Origin: JAAZBW01 sp035647855
GTDB lineage: Bacteria; Actinomycetota; Actinomycetes; Actinomycetales; Actinomycetaceae
Direction of reading: 5' to 3'
DNA length: 19,094 nt
Assembly: GCA_035647855.1 (NCBI GenBank)
Contig: DASRMP010000018.1
Span: 1-19,094, forward strand
Part shown: in pieces, positions 16,543 through 19,094 of the stretch
Layout: each line of letters opens with the position of its first letter
Position numbering within the stretch: position 1 is the stretch's first letter
Made by a program: the position numbers and the translations under genes
The notes under the pieces: model-generated
Told to the model about the DNA's origin: nothing
The model's database searches: none
The model's input: the letters and a program-made list of their open reading frames with translations, nothing else

Positions 16543-17426
16543 CAAACCTTCTCCTTCACGTTCTTGCCGAGGAGACCCGTGGGCTTGATGATCAGGATCG
16601 CGATCAGGAGGGCGAAGACCACGGCGTCCCGGTAGGTCGAGAAGCCCAGGGCGGACACGACCGTCTCCGTGGCACCGATGAAGTACGCACCGATCATGGC
16701 TCCCGGGATGATGCCGATGCCACCGAACACCGCCGCGATGAACGCCTTGAGGCCCGGCAGGATGCCCATGAGCGGATTGATCGAGTTGTAATACACGCCC
16801 ACGAGCACGCCCGCGGCGCCCGCCAGCGCGGATCCGAGGGCGAAAGTGAAGGAAATGGTGCGGTCGATGTCGATGCCCATCAGCCTCGCGGCGTCCGGGT
16901 CCTGGGACACGGCGCGCATCGCCTTGCCCATCTTCGTGTTCTTCACGATGAACTGCAGGAGCGCCATCAGCAGGATCGACATCAGGATGATGAGCAACTG
17001 CTTGCCGGAGATCACCACCGGTCCGAACACGTAGGACTTGTTCATGAACTCTGGGAGCGCCGGGTAGGACCGCACCTGCGGGCCGACGAAGAACATCATC
17101 GTGTACTCGATCAGCAGACTCATACCGATGGCCGTGATGAGGACCGCGATTCTTGTGGAGTTGCGCAGCGGTTTGTACGCGATCCGCTCGATCAGCACAC
17201 CGAGGACCATGCACACGAGCATCGCCGCCACGAGAGCCTCGAAGAAGCCGAGCCCGAGGTGCGCCATACAGAAGTAGCCCACGTAGGCGCCCACCATGTA
17301 GACGTCGCCGTGGGCGAAGTTGATGAGCTGGATGATCCCGTAGACCATCGTGTAGCCCAGGGCGATGAGCGCATAGATGCTGCCGAGCGACAGGCCGTTG
17401 ATGACTTGCTGGGCGATTTCAACCAC
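16542..17426 (-). CDS. livH: Branched-chain amino acid ABC transporter permease LivH
   Basis: A 294-residue permease whose N-terminus (NGLSLGSIYALIALGYTMV, then INFAHGDVYMVGAYVGY) is the LivH hallmark. RAVSQDPDAARLMGID is the cytoplasmic coupling loop. About eight hydrophobic segments are visible and the length is usual. The start is GTG at 17426, with GAGAGGA about ten bases upstream. It follows the binding-protein gene after a 125-base gap that contains a strong hairpin. Confidence 0.94.
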   Translation of the reverse strand: MVEIAQQVINGLSLGSIYALIALGYTMVYGIIQLINFAHGDVYMVGAYVGYFCMAHLGLGFFEALVAAMLVCMVLGVLIERIAYKPLRNSTRIAVLITAIGMSLLIEYTMMFFVGPQVRSYPALPEFMNKSYVFGPVVISGKQLLIILMSILLMALLQFIVKNTKMGKAMRAVSQDPDAARLMGIDIDRTISFTFALGSALAGAAGVLVGVYYNSINPLMGILPGLKAFIAAVFGGIGIIPGAMIGAYFIGATETVVSALGFSTYRDAVVFALLIAILIIKPTGLLGKNVKEKV

Positions 17427-17478
17427 GAGCCCGAATCCTCTCTCCGCGTCGTCTCGGCGATATCAGGGATGACACGAC

Positions 17479-17513
17479 CGTGGGAAGCGGGAGCAGTGCC
17501 CCCACTTCCCACG
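17479..17513 (-). terminator. Strong hairpin between the binding-protein gene and livH
   Basis: A perfect 9-base inverted repeat (CGTGGGAAG 17479-17487, CTTCCCACG 17505-17513) is extended after one mismatch by three further G-C pairs, leaving a 9-base loop. It lies 38 bases past the binding-protein stop. No T run follows on the minus strand. It fits a partial terminator or an RNA-stability element that raises binding-protein mRNA above permease mRNA, as in many ABC importers. Confidence 0.6.
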
Positions 17514-17551
17514 AATCATGATTCAGCGGCTGTCCGCAGCACGCGGCAGCG

Positions 17552-18727
17552 TCACGCGTCGACCTTCTCACTCGATGACTGCACGCCGTTCTCGAGCCTG
17601 ATCACGACGATCGACTTCACCGCGTTGTGGTTCTCGTCAACGCTGATCGTGCCGGTCACGCCGGTGAAGCCCTCGGTCGAGGCGAGCGCGTCCTTGACGG
17701 CCTCCGGTGTGAGTTCGGCGGCGCGGCCGATTGCGTCGACCACGAACTTGGCCGTGTCATAACCGAGGGCGTGGAACGCGTTGGGCTCCTGGCCGTACTC
17801 CTCCTGGAAGGCGGCGATGAAGTCCTGGACCGCCGGGTCCTGGTCGAGCGACGAGTAGTGGTTGGTGAAGTACACGTCGTTCAGGGCGTCCGGGCCCGCG
17901 AGTTCGAGCAGAGTCGGGGAGTCGAAACCGTCGGCGCCCAGGATGGGGGCGTCGATGCCGAGATCACGCGCTTGCTTGATGATCAGGCCGGCCTCGTTGT
18001 AGTAGCCCGGGATGTAGATGACATCGAACTGCTGCCCGCGCACGCGCGTGAGGATGGAGTTGAAGTCCGTGTCGTTGGTGACGTACGCCTCTTCGGCGAC
18101 GATCGTGCCACCGCCCTCAGTGAAGCGGGACGTGAAGGTCTCGGCCAGGCCCTTACCGTAGTCGGACGAGTTGTCCTTGATGATCACGGCGTTGGTGGCG
18201 CCGAGGTTCTCGAGCGCGTAGGCCGCCGCGGCCTCACCCTGGTAGGAGTCGCTGAAGCAGGTCCGGAAGGCATACTCCTGGACGCCCGACGGGCCAACGG
18301 TGACGTCGTCCGCCGTCGCCGAGCCGGAGACCACGGGGACCTTGTTCTGGTTCGCCACCGGGATGGTGGCCTTGAAGGAGCCCGACGTCGCCGGGCCGAT
18401 GGCCGCGAGGATCCCGTCCTGGGTCATCATCTTGGTGGCGAGAGTGGTGGCCTCGGCCGGCTCCGACTTGTTGTCGTACTGCACGAGTTCGACCTGCTTG
18501 CCGTCGACGCCGCCGGCAGCGTTGATCTCGTCGATCGCCATCTTGATGCCATCCACGTTGGCCTGGCCGTAAGTGGCCACGCCGCCGGACAGTTCGTAGT
18601 TCACACCGATCTTGATGCTCTCGGCCGCCTCGCCATTCGCGGCGTCACCGGAGTCGTCTCCGGAGCAGGCGGACAACATGCCGATGCTCAGGGCGGCCGC
18701 CATGAGCCCAATGAATGCGCGCTTCAT
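17552..18727 (-). CDS. livJ: Branched-chain amino acid ABC transporter substrate-binding lipoprotein
   Basis: A 391-residue extracytoplasmic binding protein. The ATG at 18727 is chosen because it has GAGGAA six bases upstream and gives a perfect lipoprotein signal peptide: MKRAFIGLMAAALSIGM, lipobox LSAC with lipidated C21, then an acidic Ser/Gly/Asp linker. An open frame 21 codons longer lacks these features. The periplasmic-binding type I fold is shown by IKIGVNYELSGG, VVSGSATADDV, AFRTCFSDSYQGEAA and FHALGYDTAKFVVDA. The ligand is probably a branched-chain or other hydrophobic amino acid; amide or urea cannot be excluded. First gene of the importer operon. Confidence 0.93.
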   Translation of the reverse strand: MKRAFIGLMAAALSIGMLSACSGDDSGDAANGEAAESIKIGVNYELSGGVATYGQANVDGIKMAIDEINAAGGVDGKQVELVQYDNKSEPAEATTLATKMMTQDGILAAIGPATSGSFKATIPVANQNKVPVVSGSATADDVTVGPSGVQEYAFRTCFSDSYQGEAAAAYALENLGATNAVIIKDNSSDYGKGLAETFTSRFTEGGGTIVAEEAYVTNDTDFNSILTRVRGQQFDVIYIPGYYNEAGLIIKQARDLGIDAPILGADGFDSPTLLELAGPDALNDVYFTNHYSSLDQDPAVQDFIAAFQEEYGQEPNAFHALGYDTAKFVVDAIGRAAELTPEAVKDALASTEGFTGVTGTISVDENHNAVKSIVVIRLENGVQSSSEKVDA

Positions 18728-18886
18728 CGCGTTCCTCGTCTGTTGGAGCGAACCCAGTCTCAACAAGTGATGATCAGAGGCCTGAATCATTCCTGTGCCA
18801 CCGGGGCTGATTTGGCCTGAGACTAACCCACGGCTCCGGTGCGGGCGGGCACTGAACCGTAATGTGAGATTTCGCGGCCGGTCAGG
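18728..18886 (-). promoter_or_regulatory. Upstream region of the importer operon
   Basis: No gene is seen here. On the minus strand TAGTCT (18825-18820) fits TAnnnT but lacks a clear -35. An imperfect dyad centred on AGGCCT (18778-18783) spans about 18771-18789 and could be an operator. Both are tentative. Confidence 0.3.
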
Positions 18887-19094
18887 GGCGCGCGATCGTC
18901 ACACCCCTCCCGAACCCGTGCCGCCTGGGCGCACGAACGTCACACCATGGCGCACGATCGTCACACCCCTCCCGAGCCCCTGCTGCCGCGGCGCACGAAC
19001 GTCACACCCCTCCCAAACCCGCACCGCCAGGGCGCACGAACGTCACACCCCTCCCGAACCCGCGCCGCCGTGGCGCGCAAACGTCACACCATGG
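18887..19094. repeat. Tandem array of 41-base units with 21-base short units
   Basis: Units start at 18887 (41 bases), 18928 (21), 18949 (41), 18990 (41), 19031 (41) and 19072 (cut by the window end). Each opens with GGCGCACGAACGTCACACC or a close variant (GATCGTCACACC, GCAAACGTCACACC). Long units continue CCTCCCGAACCCG and a CCGCC-rich tail; the short unit, and apparently the last, end in CACCAT. A unit of 41 is not a multiple of three and no open frame persists, so it is not coding. There are no unique spacers, so it is not CRISPR. Each core contains TGTGACG on the minus strand. Confidence 0.9.

Noticed and set aside
16543..17214. N-terminal extension of LivM
   Set aside because: It is an out-of-frame reading of livH; the ATG at 16542 overlaps the livH stop and gives a normal LivM.
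17627..18820. Long open frame antisense to the binding-protein gene
   Set aside because: It is a Val/Gly/Arg-rich mirror of a gene with a clear lipoprotein signal and binding-protein motifs.
18887..19094. The 41-base array as a CRISPR array
   Set aside because: The whole period is repeated, with no unique spacers between short repeats.

Overview
The window is high-GC DNA with GTG/TTG starts, a likely leaderless gene, the EF-G-like protein EF-G2 and a long fused PutA. This points to an actinobacterium (Actinomycetes; Micrococcales-like is only a guess). It divides into an accessory-looking left third (1 to about 6530) and a housekeeping right two thirds.

Left part. A tight plus-strand cassette of three genes of unknown function (174-2447) encodes a four-helix membrane protein with coiled coils, an 80-residue protein with four zinc-binding-type Cys/His pairs, and a soluble helical protein. 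Facing it on the minus strand is a two-gene operon (6342 to 2673). The first gene is an 859-residue STAND-type P-loop NTPase with TPR-like repeats. The second overlaps it by 11 bases and is a DUF1704/MATCAP-like (QEGLA-motif) metallopeptidase with an intact HExxxH. A switch-type NTPase coupled to a protease is the architecture expected of an NTPase-gated protease effector, such as an anti-phage or stress-response system. I do not know a described system with this pairing, so it is the main candidate for something new. Upstream of it, between the divergent NTPase and aldo/keto reductase genes, lie two identical 28-base repeats with a 61-base period. They resemble a one-spacer type I-E CRISPR remnant; no cas gene is in the window.

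Right part. An aldo/keto reductase (6572-7456) is followed by EF-G2 (7611-9770), whose NKxD motif is degenerate, and by a bifunctional proline dehydrogenase / glutamate-semialdehyde dehydrogenase, PutA (9889-13380), probably leaderless. Converging on PutA is a complete branched-chain-amino-acid-type ABC importer operon on the minus strand: binding lipoprotein, LivH, LivM, LivG, LivF, then a CBS-CBS-ACT protein. Junctions from LivH onward are overlapping or 3 bases apart. A strong hairpin separates the binding-protein gene from the permeases, which would let the binding protein be made in excess. The CBS-ACT protein may sense a nucleotide or amino acid related to this uptake.

The right edge (18887-19094) is an array of 41-base tandem repeats with interspersed 21-base short units. 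It runs off the window and lies upstream of the binding-protein gene.
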